Part shown: piece by piece, positions 36,207-45,669 of the stretch | Numbering within the stretch: position 1 is the stretch's first letter | Layout: each line of letters opens with the position of its first letter | NCBI GenBank assembly: GCA_963783505.1 | Contig: CAWAOP010000035.1 | Coordinates: 186,001 to 250,000 of the forward strand | DNA: 64,000 nucleotides | From: BOG-224 sp963783505 | Lineage (GTDB): Bacteria > Acidobacteriota > Terriglobia > Bryobacterales > Bryobacteraceae | Reading direction: 5' to 3' | The notes under the pieces: generated by a model | What the model was told of the DNA's origin: nothing | Databases searched by the model: none | The model's input: only the letters and a program-made list of their open reading frames with translations | Translations under genes and position numbers: made by a program

Positions 36207-37382
36207 TTACGACGCTTGGGGCGCAGCCTGCCCCATTAATTCCAACACCCGAGGATGAACAACCTGCCCGGCCGATGTGACCAGAGTCTCGCGCACGATC
36301 TCGTCGGATGCGTCGATGTCGAGCTGGTTATCCTTGATCAAGTACTTGAGAAACGCCGCGATGTTCTTGGCGTACATCTGGCTGGCGTGGTAAGGAATCG
36401 TGGACGGCAGGTTGAGCGGCCCCAGAATCCGCACGCCGCCCGTTTCGACGGTCTCTCCGGGCCTGGTCAACTCGCAGTTGCCTCCGCGTTCGGCGGCCAC
36501 ATCGACGATGATCGATCCCGGCGCCATCCGGGCGACCATTTCGGCGGTGATCAGGATGGGGGCTTTCTTTCCGGGCACCGCGGCCGTGGTAATGACTATG
36601 TGCTGGTCGGCCAGCACGTCTCCTAGCGCCTCGCGCTGCCGCCTGTAGAAATCCTCACCCATGGCCTTCGCGTAGCCGCCCTTATCCTCGCTCCCGGCTG
36701 CCTCCACGTTGAGCACGACGAAGCGCGCGCCTAGACTTTCCACCTGCTCCTTCGCGGCGGGGCGAATGTCGTAGCCGCTGACCACGGCGCCCAGGCGCTT
36801 CGAAGTGGCGATAGCCTGAAGACCGGCGACGCCCGCTCCGATCACCAGCACGCGCGCCGGCGTAATGGTTCCGGCCGCGGTCATGAGCATGGGCATCATG
36901 CGGGGCAGGGTATCGGCCGCCATGAGCGCGGCTTTGTAGCCCGCCACGGTGGCCATGGAAGAGAGAGCGTCCATATTCTGCGCGCGAGTGATGCGCGGCA
37001 TCAACTCCATGGAGAGGAAGTTCACGCCTTTCGCCGCCAGCGCGCGCGCCGTATCGAGCGCGGTCAGCGGTTCGCCAAAACCGATGACCGTTTGTCCCTG
37101 GCGGAACTGCGCCAGATCGCCCGCGCCCGCTTCCGGATTGGCGCCGGGAGACCTGACCTGGAGAATCACGTCCGCCGCGGCAAAGACCTCTTCGCGCGTG
37201 GCGGCGATCCGCACGCCCTTGGCGGCGTATTCGGAATCCGAATAGCCCGCGCGCGCGCCGGCGCCGGCTTCCAGAACCAATTGCACGCCCGTCTTCGCGA
37301 GCGTCGTCAGCGCCCCGGGGACCATCGCGACGCGAAGTTCTCCAGGCGCGGATTCAGCGACAATGCCAACCGTTACAGCCAT
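36207..37382 (-). CDS. pntAA: NAD(P) transhydrogenase subunit alpha part 1 (NAD-binding)
   Basis: 391 residues. Soluble NAD(H)-binding subunit (dI). MLTAAGTITPARVLVIGAGVAGLQAI has the Rossmann GAGVAG; IVDVAAERGGNCELTRPGE and the alanine-dehydrogenase-like N-terminus (ESAPGELRVAMVPGALTTL) fit PntA. First gene of the pntAA-pntAB-pntB operon. Confidence 0.95.
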   Translation of the reverse strand: MAVTVGIVAESAPGELRVAMVPGALTTLAKTGVQLVLEAGAGARAGYSDSEYAAKGVRIAATREEVFAAADVILQVRSPGANPEAGAGDLAQFRQGQTVIGFGEPLTALDTARALAAKGVNFLSMELMPRITRAQNMDALSSMATVAGYKAALMAADTLPRMMPMLMTAAGTITPARVLVIGAGVAGLQAIATSKRLGAVVSGYDIRPAAKEQVESLGARFVVLNVEAAGSEDKGGYAKAMGEDFYRRQREALGDVLADQHIVITTAAVPGKKAPILITAEMVARMAPGSIIVDVAAERGGNCELTRPGETVETGGVRILGPLNLPSTIPYHASQMYAKNIAAFLKYLIKDNQLDIDASDEIVRETLVTSAGQVVHPRVLELMGQAAPQAS

Positions 37383-37486
37383 TCCATCTCCATTGTGCGG
37401 AAAGCCCGGAAGAGCGGCGTCCGCTCACCGGACCGGCGCAATACCAGATTTTACCGAAATCCCCTCGAAAGGAAAACAGCCCAGAA

Positions 37487-37906
37487 CTAGACCAGTTCCG
37501 ACCCGCTGAAGAAAAACGCCAGTTCCACCGCCGCCGTCGCCGGAGCGTCCGAACCGTGGGCGCAATTGCGCTCCACGCTGGTCGCAAACCGCTTTCGGAT
37601 GGTCCCCTCGGCCGCGTTCGCTGGATTGGTGGCTCCCATCACTTCCCGCCATTTCAGAATGGCGTCCTCCCGCTCCAGCGCCAGGGCGATGATGTGCCCT
37701 TCCGTCATGAACTTCACCAGGCCGTCGAAGAAACCCTTACCTCGGTGAACCCCATAAAAGGCCTGCGCCTGGGTCACGGAAAGGCGCGTCATGCGCATGG
37801 CCGCAATCTGAAAGCCGGCCTTCTCGATCATGGCGAGAATCTCGCCTGCCTGGCCCGCCGCCACCGCGTCGGGCTTAATCATTGCTAACGTACGTTCCAA
37901 ACTCAA
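37487..37906 (-). CDS. ndk: Nucleoside diphosphate kinase
   Basis: 139 residues, normal length. ERTLAMIKPDAVAAGQAGEIL and the active-site VERNCAHGSDA with the phospho-accepting histidine. Transfers gamma phosphate among NTPs. Downstream sits the 104-bp gap to the pntAA start. Confidence 0.96.
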   Translation of the reverse strand: MSLERTLAMIKPDAVAAGQAGEILAMIEKAGFQIAAMRMTRLSVTQAQAFYGVHRGKGFFDGLVKFMTEGHIIALALEREDAILKWREVMGATNPANAAEGTIRKRFATSVERNCAHGSDAPATAAVELAFFFSGSELV

Positions 37907-37975
37907 GTTAGAAAAGCTCCAATAGGATCGTTATCCGCTCTATTTTCGCACGGCGTGGGCTGCGGAATCGAATCG

Positions 37976-38401
37976 TCACGCCAACAAGCGCAGTTTCAGG
38001 TCATCGAATCCGCGGAAACCCTTGTCGAATGTGACCAGAGTGTGCCCGGCGGCGGAAGCGAACGCGGCGAGATAGGCATCTGTCCAGAAGTTGGCGCCCG
38101 GATCCCTCGGCTTCGTCAGCGCGCGCCAGGAAGCTTCCAATCCCGGCGGTTCCGCCGCGAACAGAATGCGGCTATCCTCGTAAAACGAATTCAGCAGCCG
38201 CCAGGCGCGGGCTGGAGCGACGGCGTCCTCCCCCATCGCGCGAGGGTTAGTCAACAGGCGCAGAAAGCCCATCTGGGTCACGCGGCAAAAAGCGATGGAA
38301 TCGTTCTGAGCGCCATCGAACCACAACTTGGCCGCCCGGTGATGAACGTGCTCCGCCACCGCCAGCGCGAGCCAGACATTCACGTCAGACAAGCAGGTCA
38401 T
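37976..38401 (-). CDS. PIN-domain toxin (VapC-like)
   Basis: 141 residues. CLSDVNVWLALAVAEHVHH carries the first aspartate; FCRVTQMGFLRLLTNP and DAYLAAFASAAGHTLVTFDKGF are typical of the VapC subgroup with 'SDVNVWLAL' start. Overlaps the antitoxin by 17 bp. Confidence 0.92.
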   Translation of the reverse strand: MTCLSDVNVWLALAVAEHVHHRAAKLWFDGAQNDSIAFCRVTQMGFLRLLTNPRAMGEDAVAPARAWRLLNSFYEDSRILFAAEPPGLEASWRALTKPRDPGANFWTDAYLAAFASAAGHTLVTFDKGFRGFDDLKLRLLA

Positions 38402-38621
38402 CGAAGTCGAATCCGGTAAGATCGAGCCTGCGGCGGCCGCGCAGGCGGAGCAAGGGGAGTTTCACACGACGCGCGGTTTGAGCGCCTGCGGCCGGGCCCC
38501 GGCCGCCGATCTCGGTTTCGATAGCATGCACCACGAGGTTCTTGAAGCTATCGCCTCGCAGAGCGGCGAGCGCCTTGGTGCGCCGGAACAGATCGTCGGG
38601 CAGATCCACCGTGGTTCTCAT
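38385..38621 (-). CDS. Ribbon-helix-helix antitoxin for the PIN toxin
   Basis: 78 residues from MRTTVDLPDDLFRRTKALAALRG, a CopG/Arc-type N-terminus; twelve upstream codons are in frame but not needed. The tail LDLTGFDFDDLLV should grip the toxin. Third PIN module of the window. Confidence 0.85.
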   Translation of the reverse strand: MRTTVDLPDDLFRRTKALAALRGDSFKNLVVHAIETEIGGRGPAAGAQTARRVKLPLLRLRGRRRLDLTGFDFDDLLV

Positions 38622-38659
38622 ATTTGCATAATCACATAAAAACATCTTTGCCGCCATCC

Positions 38660-39430
38660 TTTGTTTTCAATCACTTCCTGGGTTCGTTCCGCATGGGCGG
38701 GGGCGGCGGGCAATGTCGGTTGGCGGGGGGGCGCGCACTCCGATGGCCCGGGCGTTCTTTCGTAAAATGCAGTCTGCTGTTTTCACGTGTTCCTTTCTTT
38801 TCAACGACTTGGTAGGTTCGTTTCGCATATACGCGGGGTTTGCGCTCTGCTTGGCGGGCCAAACGGTGGCCTGGGCAGACACACTCGTCTGGTAGGTTGG
38901 GGGCCGCAATGGCCGGGTCGGCGTTTGGCGTGAAGGCCTGACTGACAAATGCCGGGAGCGGCATGGGCGATGAGTGGGGTGAGAGTGGGCGAGCCTTGGT
39001 TTAGCGGGAGCGGGCGTGGACGCCATCATTACCAGGGTACGACGGGCAGCAGGGTGAGGCGGAGGTAACACCAATGTTATCAACGATAAGTGGCCGTGAT
39101 CGAAAAATGCTCCAGTTCCTTTTTCTTCTGAATTCGGGGTGCTGCGAAACGCAAGGGCGCGCCGTCGCCGCGCCGACCAAGGGGTAAGTGGTTGCAGTCC
39201 CCCGATTTTTGGTTACTCTCTCTCCCTGATTTTTACCGTCCCTGATTTTTCCTGACAGGTCCTTATCATGGATGTCTGGCCACGCTGACGCGTTGGTCCA
39301 AACTGCGAACGAATCGTCCAAGGTCAATCGTCGCACCGGCGATCGGGCGTATGCGCGCGCTTCAAATCCTTCGGGGAAGTGCAGGGAGAAGTGCGTTTTC
39401 CCTTGACCGGTCCTTATCGTGGACGTCCCT
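38660..39430. repeat. Repeat-bearing non-coding stretch before higBA
   Basis: Within 38622-39478 (857 bp) I find no convincing gene. Two copies of a ~30-bp word (TTTTCAATCACTTCCTGGGT then TCGTTCCGCAT at about 38668; TTTTCAACGACTTGGTAGGT then TCGTTTCGCAT at about 38799) lie about 131 bp apart. A 23-bp word (GACAGGTCCTTATCATGGAT + GTC, 39254-39276; GACCGGTCCTTATCGTGGAC + GTC, 39405-39427) repeats 151 bp apart. Three (C/T)CC(C/T)GATTTTT words lie between 39203 and 39250. Base use is less GC-rich than in the genes, consistent with accessory DNA. Confidence 0.6.
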
Positions 39431-39478
39431 GGTTTACGGCGACGTGATAAGTGTTAAGCTACAGGCTACGGTCTGGCG

Positions 39479-39766
39479 ATGAAGATTCGGAGCTTTGTCC
39501 ATAAGGGATTAAAGCGGCTCTACGAGGACGATGCGGCGAAGGGCGTCCCTCCCGACAGCGCGGACAAGTTGCGAAAGATGCTCGCGTTTCTCGAGAGCAT
39601 GCGAGAGGCCGGGGAATTGAGGGCTCTGCCTGCCTGGAAAGCCCATATGCTAACAGGCGACCGCGCTGGCGCGTAGAGTTTGACCGTGACGCGGAACCGC
39701 CGTTTGACTTTCCGAATCGACGACGGCCGCGAGATTTGCGACGTAAACCTGGAAGATTACCATTAG
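39479..39766 (+). pseudogene. higB: HigB/RelE-type toxin interrupted by an amber codon
   Basis: The frame starts MKIRSFVHKGLKRLYEDDAA and runs to TAG at 39674-39676 (65 residues). Without that stop it continues in the same frame as SLTVTRNRRLTFRIDDGR, then EICDVNLEDYH and a TAG at 39764-39766. GAW-SLTVTRNRRLTFRI is the normal HigB sequence at this site, so TGG (Trp) became TAG by one base. The toxin should be truncated unless the stop is read through. The antitoxin gene follows after 18 bp. Confidence 0.85.
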
Positions 39767-39784
39767 CCCGAAGGAGCGCAGACG

Positions 39785-40090
39785 ATGCACATGAAGAGCC
39801 CTCCCCATCCCGGAGATTTCATCCGTACGGAGATTATTGAGCCCGCCGGCCTGACCGTGACGGCGGCCGCCGCCGTGTTGCGCGTGTCGCGTCCTGCCTT
39901 ATCGAGCCTGCTCAACAGCAAGGCGGATTTGTCAGGCGAGATGGCGCTCCGCATCGAGAAGGCGTTTGGCGTAAGGATGGATACGCTGATGCGGATGCAA
40001 TCGGCCTACGATATTGCGAAGACCCGAAGCAGGGAAAAGGAGATGCGCGGCATCAGGCCGTACCAACCGTCCGCCGAAACACGCATGTAA
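39785..40090 (+). CDS. higA: HigA-type antitoxin (XRE helix-turn-helix)
   Basis: 101 residues. MKSPPHPGDFIRTEIIEPAGLTVT and AAAVLRVSRPALSSLLN form the HigA/VapI helix-turn-helix; FGVRMDTLMRMQSAYDIAKTR matches the family. It is intact although the cognate higB has an amber codon. Confidence 0.93.
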   Translation: MHMKSPPHPGDFIRTEIIEPAGLTVTAAAAVLRVSRPALSSLLNSKADLSGEMALRIEKAFGVRMDTLMRMQSAYDIAKTRSREKEMRGIRPYQPSAETRM

Positions 40091-40186
40091 AGGATTGCGA
40101 GGGGTTGTGAACGTCGTGCGTTGGTCTCCATCGAAAGTCCGACGGCCGATATTTCGATAGCGGCTGAGCAAAAGGTGCAATTGGAT

Positions 40187-40351
40187 GTCACCGTCGTTAG
40201 CGTCGTTTGAACAAGGAAACGTCCTGTCTGTCACCGTCGTTGTGCGTCGTCACCGTCGTTGTGTCACCGTCGTTGTCACCGTCGTTAGGAAACGTCCCGT
40301 CTGTCACCGTCGTTGTCACCGTCGTTGTCACCGTCGTTTGTCACCGTCGTT
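40187..40351 (+). repeat. Left array of the 12-bp repeat GTCACCGTCGTT
   Basis: Nine copies of GTCACCGTCGTT, mostly head to tail, in two blocks each preceded by GGAAACGTCC(C/T)GTCT. The innermost copy abuts codon 'SDR' of the transposase at 40351/40352. The mirror-image array is at 42854-43162. The spacer-repeat pattern is not CRISPR-like (12-bp repeats, no unique spacers). Confidence 0.9.
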
Positions 40352-40990
40352 CCTGTCGCTGTATAAAGCGCAGAACAATCCCTGCGTTTCGATCACCTCC
40401 CGCAAGCCGGCCATCACCGTCCGCGTGGATTCCTCTTCCACCAACTGCGCGTAATAGATCTCGCTGGTGGCGTCGTCCAGAATCACGATCAGGTCGTACC
40501 AGCGGTCATCGTTCAACCAGCGATGCTTGCTGCCGTCGATGTGCAGCAGCATCCCAGGCAGCGGCCGTCGCGGCCGCCTCCGCCGGTGCGGGCCCCGCTT
40601 GTGCCGTTTGGCCACCAGGCCGGCTCCTTGCAACGCCTTCTGCACCCAGGTGTAGCTCAACTGGATCGCGTGCTTCTCCCGCAGCTTTTCGTGAAAGTGC
40701 CGGATGTTCAGGTCGTAGTACGTCTCCTTGTACAGCCGCAGCACCTCCTCCACCATGGCCAGCGGAATGCGTTGCGCGCTCGGTTTGCCTTTACGCCGGT
40801 CCGCCAGCCCGCTGTAGCCGCCCGCTTCCAACCGCTCCCGCCACCGCCGCATCGTCCGGTCCGTCACCCCGATGATCTCGGCCGCCGCCCACCAGGTGAT
40901 CTTCCTGGCCATGGCCTTCAACAACACGTCTTGAACTTTCATCATCCGCTCCATCTCCGCGGCGGAGTACTGCTGGATTTCATCCACCAC
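40328..40990 (-). pseudogene. Truncated DDE transposase (ISNCY/IS481-like)
   Basis: 220 codons from MVDEIQQYSAAEMERMMKVQ. An N-terminal helix-turn-helix region (ITWWAAAEIIGVTDRTMRRWR) is followed by the start of the rve/DDE catalytic core (LLHIDGSKHRWLNDDRWYDL) and the second Asp in ALYSDR. Immediately after that the protein reads NDGDKRR-stop, which is the translated repeat array. The catalytic Glu and about 200 C-terminal residues are missing, so it is inactive. Confidence 0.85.
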
Positions 40991-41065
40991 CCAGCATCAC
41001 CCGCCCCGGACCAAAGCGGACAGATCACTTGTGAATTGGACCGGACAATTCACATACTAGCGACA
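40352..41065 (-). mobile_element. Insertion sequence remnant (one end retained)
   Basis: The transposase remnant plus its 5' flank. The probable terminal repeat lies at about 41010-41065, where TGTGAATTG-type words occur twice (TTGTGAATTGGACC and the inverse CAATTCACATACTAG) around CGGACA motifs. The other end is replaced by the 12-bp repeat array. Exact boundary is uncertain. Confidence 0.55.
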
Positions 41066-41182
41066 CGAGCCTTGTCGCAGCATTGGACTCCGTGCGTACC
41101 GGGTGTATACTTAGCTGGGATTGGTAGCTAACAATTCCCTTATCCCATTCTTGCTGTTCGTGCGAGAGGAAGGAATGCAACT

Positions 41183-42793
41183 ATGAAGGACGCTGTATCG
41201 CACCATCATTTCGGCGCGTGCCCCCGCGCCGCCATAGCGGCTTCGCTCAGGCCGAGCCTGTTACTTGGCCGGTCAGGTCTCACCGTCGGCCTGCTGTTGG
41301 CGGTTTTCTCGGTCTGCGCTCCGTGTCAAGTTCCAGAATTTTTTGGCGTGTACGCTGTCGTTGACGGCAAACTGGCACCGCTAATCGGCGGGAAAGGGAC
41401 CTTTACGCCAGAGAAGACGAGTTTACAGGTTTACGATTATCAAAAAATGTCCGCAGATACGCAGGACGCACTGGTCTTCCAGGGCGGTGAGTTGCGTTTT
41501 GAGGTCTTCGACGCCGCGGTCGCCGATAAGACCGCGGGTCTTGAGCTATTCAGGCTCCCATACGGAAGGAACCTGGTAACGCGACTCGATGCGCTTGGGC
41601 AGGTCGGGGCGGCCCTGGGCCAGATGTCGGGGCGCGCCGGATCAGGCAATCAGTCTCAGGGCAACGTATCCCCGTTGCAGAAATACGTACTAGCGAAAAC
41701 GGATATGCTGAAGGTGGATCTCTTGCAGAAGCCGGTGCCCGGCCAGTCGCAGATGATACTGCTTGTGCCGGCAACCGATATGGAGCCCGGCATATACTGT
41801 TTGTTCTCCGTCTTTAGTCAGGGCGGGCAGCGAGGCATCGGGGGGCAGCTCTTCGAATGGAAAGGGGAAGGGCGGCACGATTGCATCGACGTGGCCGTGA
41901 CTGGCGGCTTCGGTGGCCCTTTGGAGGAGAGCGGTTCGCGAGGGCAACGGCCTTACTATCTTCCAAAGGAAAAATACGTTAAGTGCGTTGGGTCCGAGAC
42001 GCCCGCTCCGGGGCGTGCCCCGGCCACTTCTGCTGGAAATACCGCGGTTGACACAGATGCGCCGGGCGGCGCAACCAGCGGCATCTCCTGCCAGGAGGCG
42101 CAGGTCTGTTTCGCCGACGGACTCCGCGCACTGCGCGCTGGCCGCGCCCAAGATGCTGCTGGGGATTGGGATAAGGCTTTGAGCATGGGCGGAACGGTTT
42201 CATTTCCGGTATGCCATGAGAAGGGCCTCCATTGCGAACGTGGAACCGTCTCGCTTCGTTCGAAGGAGATATCGTTCGCGACTGCTGATGGGCGTGAGGT
42301 ATTTGGCATACCGGCGTCTCAAGGGACTGCGACTGTGCTGGATAATTCCGCCGCTGGACATGTATCATTCAACATCCGAGTCGAGAACAAAAACAACAAC
42401 TTTGACCTCATCCCATGGGGCGTTCAGTGTAAGGTCAACATTTTGGTGGCGTGCCCCACTGAGGGAACCGCCCAACAACTTGCGGTGTCGCGGTACATCT
42501 CCGCGACGCTGCAAAGGCTGGCGCGCGAGACAAACAAATCGCAGGGCCAGATTGCGCCGCCCGTGCCCGCGGCGAGCGCTCCGCAGGACGCAGTGCCGGA
42601 ACAGGCCCCGCAGATTCTCCGGAACCAGGACATCATTGCGTTAACGAAGGCTGGGGTTGACAGCGCGACCATTCTCGCGAGGATTGCCAGCTCGAAGTGC
42701 CAATTCGAAACTTCGACGGAGGGGCTCCGCCAGTTGGGTGAAGCGGGCGTCGGCGCGAGCGTCCTGAACGCCATGGTTCTCGCAACCAAATAG
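41183..42793 (+). CDS. Secreted protein of unknown function inside the repeat-flanked island
   Basis: 536 residues; GAGGAAGGA (41166-41174) precedes the ATG. A long N-terminus leads to a hydrophobic export segment at about 34-48 (TVGLLLAVFSVCAPCQ). The middle has FFGVYAVVDGKLAPLIGG and DMEPGIYCLFSVFSQGG. A short region like a TPR unit (CQEAQVCFADGLRALRAGRA) follows, and the C-terminal ~55 residues (LRNQDIIALTKAGVDSATIL, FETSTEGLRQLGEAGVGASV) match a small domain often found at the ends of acidobacterial secreted proteins. No enzyme motif is recognised. It is the only intact gene between the inverted arrays. Confidence 0.75.
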   Translation: MKDAVSHHHFGACPRAAIAASLRPSLLLGRSGLTVGLLLAVFSVCAPCQVPEFFGVYAVVDGKLAPLIGGKGTFTPEKTSLQVYDYQKMSADTQDALVFQGGELRFEVFDAAVADKTAGLELFRLPYGRNLVTRLDALGQVGAALGQMSGRAGSGNQSQGNVSPLQKYVLAKTDMLKVDLLQKPVPGQSQMILLVPATDMEPGIYCLFSVFSQGGQRGIGGQLFEWKGEGRHDCIDVAVTGGFGGPLEESGSRGQRPYYLPKEKYVKCVGSETPAPGRAPATSAGNTAVDTDAPGGATSGISCQEAQVCFADGLRALRAGRAQDAAGDWDKALSMGGTVSFPVCHEKGLHCERGTVSLRSKEISFATADGREVFGIPASQGTATVLDNSAAGHVSFNIRVENKNNNFDLIPWGVQCKVNILVACPTEGTAQQLAVSRYISATLQRLARETNKSQGQIAPPVPAASAPQDAVPEQAPQILRNQDIIALTKAGVDSATILARIASSKCQFETSTEGLRQLGEAGVGASVLNAMVLATK

Positions 42794-42853
42794 CCCCCAT
42801 GCCGCGCGTTTTGGGATCGCTGAGAGGACTGGCTTCTCCGCGGGAGGCTGATC

Positions 42854-43162
42854 TGCGAACGACGGTGACAACGACGGTGACAAACGACGGTGACAGACGA
42901 AACGACGGTGACAGACGGGACGTTTCCGATCGACGGTAACGACGGTAACGACGGTAACGACGGTGACAACGACGGTGACAGACGGGACGTTTCCGTGTTC
43001 AAACGACGGTGGCAAAACGCCGGGTCGCGGTAGGGACGGCCATAACTGCGGTGCCAAACGGCGGTGACAAAACGGCGGTAACGCCGGCGACACACGGGAC
43101 GTTTCCGTGTTCAAACGACGGTGACAAAACGCCGGGGCGCGGTAGGGACGGCCATCGCTGAC
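42854..43162 (-). repeat. Right array of the 12-bp repeat, inverted relative to the left
   Basis: About thirteen perfect or degenerate copies of AACGACGGTGAC, the reverse complement of the left unit, broken by AGACGGGACGTTTCC spacers. Its outer half is a ~112-bp tandem duplication (starts 42984 and 43096) that includes CGCGGTAGGGACGGCCAT. The GGAAACGTCC word lies on the outer side in both arrays, so the two are mirror images around 40352-42853. Confidence 0.9.
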
Positions 43163-43169
43163 CGCCCCC

Positions 43170-43215
43170 CGGCACAGGTCCGTACGAGCGGAACTACCGC
43201 ATACGGCTCCTACCT
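43170..43215 (-). other. Hairpin resembling a group II intron/RT-associated stem
   Basis: On the minus strand GAGCCGTATGCGG (43206 leftwards) pairs with CCGCTCGTACGG around the loop TAGTT, followed by ACCTGTGCCGGGGGGCGGT. This GAGCCGTATGCGG...CGTACGG stem with a GGGGG run is typical of the region beside group II intron reverse transcriptase genes. No reverse transcriptase lies nearby, so it is at most a remnant. Confidence 0.35.
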
Positions 43216-43375
43216 TGCATGGGTGGCGTCAAAGCGCACGCTCGGGTAAGGATGCACCAACCGAGGTGGAGGATGTCAGCAGTCGTATCATCGAGCCATT
43301 TGACCGGCCATCACTCGACCTCGCCGACTGCCCGAATGGAGCGCTGCTTAGCTGTCGCCCTAGCGGCTGGAAAAG

Positions 43376-43457
43376 CGGGGACAGGCAACCAAATTCCGCG
43401 ACGGAACTGTTTGTATTTTCAGGGGATTCAGGGCTCGGAATTTCGAAGCCAGTCCCC
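43376..43457. repeat. 82-bp inverted-repeat element
   Basis: The left arm CGGGGACAGGCAACCAAATT + CCG (43376-43398) matches the inverse of the right arm (43435-43457) at 19 of 23 bases. The CGGGGACAGGC/GCCAGTCCCCG ends resemble palindromic elements mobilised in trans by Y1 (REP-type) transposases. It lies 40 bp after the end of sucD. Confidence 0.65.
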
Positions 43458-43496
43458 GTTTTTCCGACTCGACGAATTCTGCCACGGGCTGCTAGC

Positions 43497-44363
43497 TCAC
43501 AGCCTGCTCTTCACCTTCTCCCCAATGTCCGCAGGCGTTTCGCACACCGTGATGCCGGCTTCCCGCATGGCGCGGATCTTGTCGGACGCCTTGCCGGAGC
43601 CGCCCGCGATAATCGCGCCGGCATGGCCCATCCGCCTTCCGGGCGGGGCCGTCTGTCCGGCGACGAAACCAACTACCGGCTTCTTCACGTGGGCCTTGAC
43701 GTACGCCGCGGCCGTTTCCTCGGCGTTGCCGCCGATTTCGCCGATCATCACGATGGCGTGCGTGTCCGGATCTTCGTTGAACATCGTCAGAGCGTCCAGA
43801 AACGTCGTGCCGATGATCGGGTCGCCGCCGATGCCGATGCAAGTGGACTGTCCGATGCCGAGCTCGGTCAACTGATGGACGGCTTCGTAGGTCAGCGTGC
43901 CCGAGCGGGATACGACGCCTACGTGGCCTTCCTTGTGGATGTGGCCGGGCATGATGCCGATCTTGCACTTTCCCGGCGAGATAATTCCGGGGCAGTTCGG
44001 CCCGATCAGCCGGGTGGGCTTGTTCTTCAGGAACTCCCAGGTGCGGACCATATCCAGCGAGGGAATGCCCTCCGTGATGCATACCACCAGCGGCAAACCG
44101 GCGTCGGCCGCTTCCATGATGGCGTCCGCGGCGAACGGCGGCGGCACGAAAATCACCGAAGCGTTCGCTCCAGTCGCCTGGACGGCCTTCTCTACGGTGT
44201 CGAACACCGGCAGGTCGAGATGCTTCGAACCGCCTTTGCCGGGCACCACGCCGCCCACCACGTTCGTCCCGTACGCAATGGACTGCTGCGAATGGAAAGT
44301 GGCTTCCTTGCCGGTGAATCCCTGGACAATCAGCCTTGTATTTCGGTCAACCAGTACGCTCAT
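43497..44363 (-). CDS. sucD: Succinate-CoA ligase, alpha subunit
   Basis: 288 residues. CoA-binding Rossmann domain (LIVQGFTGKEATFHSQQSIAYG) and the phosphohistidine region (GRRMGHAGAIIAGGSG). IGPNCPGIISPG and SRSGTLTYEAV are family motifs. Acts with SucC in the TCA cycle (succinyl-CoA + ADP/GDP + Pi). It lies 72 bp after sucC, with AGCTATCAGC repeats in the gap. Confidence 0.97.
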   Translation of the reverse strand: MSVLVDRNTRLIVQGFTGKEATFHSQQSIAYGTNVVGGVVPGKGGSKHLDLPVFDTVEKAVQATGANASVIFVPPPFAADAIMEAADAGLPLVVCITEGIPSLDMVRTWEFLKNKPTRLIGPNCPGIISPGKCKIGIMPGHIHKEGHVGVVSRSGTLTYEAVHQLTELGIGQSTCIGIGGDPIIGTTFLDALTMFNEDPDTHAIVMIGEIGGNAEETAAAYVKAHVKKPVVGFVAGQTAPPGRRMGHAGAIIAGGSGKASDKIRAMREAGITVCETPADIGEKVKSRL

Positions 44364-44365
44364 AA

Positions 44366-44420
44366 GAAGTTTTTAGCTATCAGCTTTCAGCTATCGGCTA
44401 TCAGCTTTCGGCCCACTGCC
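44366..44420. repeat. AGCTATCAGC-type repeats between sucC and sucD
   Basis: AGCTATCAGCTTTCAGCTAT, then CGGCTATCAGCTTTCGG: the same words as at 32104-32284. Being inside an operon, the repeat may form a transcript hairpin between the two subunit genes. Confidence 0.75.
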
Positions 44421-44435
44421 CTCAGCCAACTTAAA

Positions 44436-45617
<1,182 letters not shown>

Positions 45618-45669
45618 GGATAAGTCGTTGTGCTAGGATGGCCGGAAAGCCAGACCAACACAATATAAC

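Noticed and set aside
37976..38621. Possible phage or integrative-element attachment region near the PIN module
   Set aside because: No integrase, tRNA gene or direct att-like repeat is found around it; the following repeats are better described as intergenic elements.
40187..40351. Possible CRISPR array
   Set aside because: The repeat is 12 bp and mostly tandem, without 30-40 bp unique spacers, and no cas gene is near.
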